DNA from: Tenacibaculum sp. 190130A14a
GTDB lineage: Bacteria > Bacteroidota > Bacteroidia > Flavobacteriales > Flavobacteriaceae
NCBI RefSeq assembly: GCF_964048965.1
Contig: NZ_OZ040189.1
Span: forward strand, 186,001 to 250,000
DNA: 64,000 bases
Direction: 5' to 3'
Shown here: positions 61,479 to 64,000 of the stretch, in pieces
Numbering within the stretch: position 1 is the stretch's first letter
Layout of the letters: every line of letters begins with the position of its first letter
Notes under the pieces: model-generated
What the model saw: only the letters and a program-made list of their open reading frames with translations
Told to the model about the DNA's origin: nothing
Database searches by the model: none
Program-made: the position numbers and the translations under genes

Positions 61479-63710
61479 TTATTCTATTCGTTGACTAATT
61501 TGTTTTGCTTTTTCGCCAGCTTCGGTGTTTGCATAACTCAAAGCTACAAAATTTAATGCTTTTTTGTAGGCTTCTTTGTCTTGGTATTTACCTATTGCTA
61601 AGGCTTTTAGAAGTGCAAATTTAGGGATTAATTCCGAATTAGCTTTACTCGGAGTGTAGTTATCTATTTGATTTACAACTTCTTCGAATTTACTTTCTTT
61701 ATATAAATAGTATAGTTCTTTGTATTTTTCTTCATCTTCGTCTTCATTTTTCTCTTGGTCAATTTTCTTTTCAGGATTTAAAAGGATTTGAGCAAAAGTG
61801 GTTTCTGGGTACTTTGTTAAAATGATATTTTTACTAGTATCTGCCTTGTCATTATCATTTACCCTAGTGTATAATTGGTATAGGTGATAATTGATAGGGA
61901 GCTCTAATTCATTGTCTTTTTTTACTTTTTGTAAGCGTTCTAAATTTTGTATTGCTTTCTTATTATTTTTAAACTGCTCTTTGTAAATAAGACCTAATTG
62001 ATATAGGGCTTCATTTCTGTCAATTTTTAGTTTTTCAATTTCTGTAGCATCCGTAGGAATAGCATCTAAATAAGTAGATAATTCATATCGTTTATTTACT
62101 TTTTCTTCAGAATTAGCCAGTTCATCAAGAGAAGAATCACTAATAACAGATTTGTCAGAAATTCTCCAATTGTCTTCTAAAGGTCGATTTCCCCAAACAC
62201 GTTGAAACTCTCCACGACCAAATGCTATAGTTTGGTTACTGTAAAAATACCATTTACCACTATTGTTTGTGTTCACTGAATTTCCACCTCCAAAAGAGTT
62301 TCCAAAATTCTGTGAGTTTAGTAACTGTTGACGTTTGTCTTCGTCTTCCTTTTTAATTTTTTCAATATATGCTTCAAAGAAAGCTGTTCTTTCGGCTTTA
62401 TTCATAGCTACTAAATCTAATATACTATCGTTATTAGTAACTAAGTCTTCATACTTTTTAAGTGTTGTTAACCCTTTGTTTTTTCTTTTAATCCTACGAA
62501 TTCTTTTCTCCTGATCAAAATCTTTCGATACATTCTGTAAAACGCTGTCGTAATAAGAACCAGCTAATAAATAATCTTCTTTTTGAAAAGCAATATTTCC
62601 TAGACTTTCGTACGCATAAGTTTTTTGATACTTTGTGTTGTTTTTTGCTTTAATAGATTTTTTGAAAAACTCTACAGCCTTATCTGTTGCTCCTCTGCGT
62701 TGTTCTAAGACACCTGCTTGATAATATAAAGAAGCTAAAAACTTACGGTTGTCTGAATTTCTAATAAGCTTGCGTAAACGGTATAGGACCCCTAAAGCGG
62801 CAGAATCATTTTCTACATTTTTAGCAAGTTCAATATTTGCTCTTATACGATATTTATAAGGTGCTTTTTTTAAATCAGATAATCTTCTAAAAACCATGGT
62901 AGCAGAGTCTTTTCTGTCTAATTCACTATACACTTGTCCTAAAATGAACATGTTTCTAGCCGACTGATCTGCATTTTTAAAAGTTCGTGAAGCTAATTTT
63001 AAATGATCAATTACTTTTTGAATAGTATCTGTTTTTTCATAAGCCATTGCCATTGCTGTATGTGCTTGTTCTCTTTGTAAATCAGAAAGTGTTTTTTCGT
63101 TTTTGTCTAAGTCGATTAAGAGCTTTAGAGATTCAATGGCAAATTTTTCGTTGTCAAGTCTAATATTCGCTTTAGCTCTCCAAATTTTAGTTTCATATAT
63201 AAGGTTTGCCTTAGGGTAGTTGGCAATGATATAATTAAAAGCATCAATAGCAGGAATAAATCGTTGTGTATAATATCTCGACTTTCCTAACAATAAATAG
63301 GCGTCATCAATTTGACGGTTTTTTTCATAACCGTTGATATTCATAGAATGGGTTTCTATAGCTTTTCGAGCTTTGTCTTCGGCCTTATCAAAAGAGGTAA
63401 GTTTAGATGTATCATCACTGCTATCATCAGTATCGTCAAAACCTGTACCTGGTTGAAATACTGGCGAAGCAATTTTTCTTTCATCAAAAGTAATCGGCTC
63501 TATTTGTAATCGTTTCCAAAAATTATCTTTATGCTCTTGTTCAATTTCTTCTAATCCTTTTAAAAAGGCTTGCTCTCCATTAAACAACACATTGTATTTT
63601 GTGGTTAAAGCATGGAAATTACGGTTAATAAAAGAATCCTTTTTTACACTGCAAGAGTATGTGACTACAATTATTACCGCGAATACTAAAATTTTTGAAA
63701 TTTTCTTCAT
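61479..63710 (-). CDS. sprE: Type IX secretion/gliding lipoprotein SprE (PorW)
   Basis: Lipobox TYSC (Cys at about 20) is followed by VKKDSFINRNFHALTTKYNVLFNGEQAFLKGLEE, the hallmark start of SprE/PorW, and many TPR units (for example residues about 120-160, 230-270, 315-370, 560-640). SprE is an outer-membrane lipoprotein needed for type IX secretion and gliding in Flavobacterium. With 743 residues it is a little shorter than the F. johnsoniae protein as I remember it. The ATG at 63710 is chosen over the upstream frame because it gives a proper lipoprotein signal. Confidence 0.9.
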   Translation of the reverse strand: MKKISKILVFAVIIVVTYSCSVKKDSFINRNFHALTTKYNVLFNGEQAFLKGLEEIEQEHKDNFWKRLQIEPITFDERKIASPVFQPGTGFDDTDDSSDDTSKLTSFDKAEDKARKAIETHSMNINGYEKNRQIDDAYLLLGKSRYYTQRFIPAIDAFNYIIANYPKANLIYETKIWRAKANIRLDNEKFAIESLKLLIDLDKNEKTLSDLQREQAHTAMAMAYEKTDTIQKVIDHLKLASRTFKNADQSARNMFILGQVYSELDRKDSATMVFRRLSDLKKAPYKYRIRANIELAKNVENDSAALGVLYRLRKLIRNSDNRKFLASLYYQAGVLEQRRGATDKAVEFFKKSIKAKNNTKYQKTYAYESLGNIAFQKEDYLLAGSYYDSVLQNVSKDFDQEKRIRRIKRKNKGLTTLKKYEDLVTNNDSILDLVAMNKAERTAFFEAYIEKIKKEDEDKRQQLLNSQNFGNSFGGGNSVNTNNSGKWYFYSNQTIAFGRGEFQRVWGNRPLEDNWRISDKSVISDSSLDELANSEEKVNKRYELSTYLDAIPTDATEIEKLKIDRNEALYQLGLIYKEQFKNNKKAIQNLERLQKVKKDNELELPINYHLYQLYTRVNDNDKADTSKNIILTKYPETTFAQILLNPEKKIDQEKNEDEDEEKYKELYYLYKESKFEEVVNQIDNYTPSKANSELIPKFALLKALAIGKYQDKEAYKKALNFVALSYANTEAGEKAKQISQRIE

Positions 63711-63799
63711 ACAAATTACGCCTTTACTTAACAACAACATTCTTTGTGTGTTATTGTATGTAAAAGCGTAAAAATAGTAATAAAAACCAAATTATTTAC

Positions 63800-64000
63800 T
63801 TAAGCTGAAAAATAGCTTTCTAATTCTTGTAAGGTTTCTTGTGAGGTGTTAATATCTTTTACTACGTTTCCTTTATCTAACACAACAATTCTCTCGCAAA
63901 CTTCGGTAACATGACTTAAGTCGTGACTTGAAACTAAAACGGTTATATCTTTATCTTCTGTAAGTTTTTTGATCAAGTTTTTCAAACGAATTTGTGTAGT
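63800..64000 (-). CDS. ABC transporter ATP-binding protein, C-terminal part (cut by window edge)
   Basis: The frame stays open to the end of the window, so the gene starts beyond it. The visible 66 residues hold the H-loop in VSSHDLSHVTEVCERIVVLDKG and a short C-terminal tail, as in ABC-2 type export ATPases. The Walker motifs are outside the window. It reads in the same direction as sprE, 90 bases upstream of it. Confidence 0.85.
   Translation of the reverse strand, partial: TTQIRLKNLIKKLTEDKDITVLVSSHDLSHVTEVCERIVVLDKGNVVKDINTSQETLQELESYFSA

Overview
The window looks like chromosomal DNA of a marine member of the Flavobacteriaceae (Bacteroidetes), in the general neighbourhood of Tenacibaculum or Polaribacter. 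The grounds are the AT-rich sequence, promoters of the TAnnTTTG type, few Shine-Dalgarno sites, many lipoproteins, a TonB-dependent receptor, the type IX secretion/gliding lipoprotein SprE (PorW), an F-type ATP synthase operon lacking atpD and atpC, and glnS plus a one-chain glyS. The genus is an inference; no rRNA is present.

Bases 1-6500 are accessory. They hold the end of one tail-fibre-like gene, two tandem paralogous tail-fibre-like genes with a shared N-terminus and different C-termini, three related terminators between the cassettes, a membrane-anchored protein, two very small genes, and a SUKH (SMI1/KNR4) immunity gene coupled to a 34-codon open fragment that may be the end of a lost toxin. 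This could be the edge of a prophage or of a phage-tail-like injection system; the rest lies left of the window.

Bases 6678-9157 form a regulatory unit: an AraC-type regulator, then about 560 bases without a protein gene, then an operon of a 31-residue four-cysteine protein, an AhpD-like carboxymuconolactone decarboxylase family protein and a small secreted cupredoxin-like protein. The non-coding stretch is the most interesting part of the window. On the minus strand it reads as three tandem, diverged copies of one small-RNA gene, each with a TAnnTTTG promoter, CCCC motifs in unpaired segments and an intrinsic terminator. Two copies also carry a 14-base palindrome abutting the -33 element. 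Between this array and the operon lies a 21-base-spaced direct repeat that fits an AraC-family binding site.

Bases 9271-32300 are mixed housekeeping and envelope genes: pepP, a Crp-like regulator, a RimK ligase paired with an aspartoacylase-family hydrolase, a large Asp-box (sortilin-like) secreted protein, folB, tRNA-Cys, an MBL-fold hydrolase, secreted S8 and M1 peptidases, YceI, two AraC regulators (one membrane-bound), two paralogous EF-hand-like lipoproteins, a ClpP-fold lipoprotein, glnS, an Ig-like lipoprotein and comF. Bases 32337-54721 hold a methyltransferase, tandem coiled-coil paralogues, glyS, a GDSL lipoprotein with its TonB-dependent receptor, ribF, serS, a conserved 47-residue gene, a TPR-DUF4286-rsmA-mgtE operon, LysE, a ferredoxin reductase, a PadR operon with two membrane proteins, rsmI and dxs.

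Bases 55301-64000, all on the minus strand, read (in direction of transcription) ABC ATPase, sprE, bactofilin, atpZ, a 4-TM protein, atpB-E-F-H-A-G. AtpB has its own promoter, and a long hairpin follows atpE. No insertion sequence, CRISPR array, rRNA or origin was seen.
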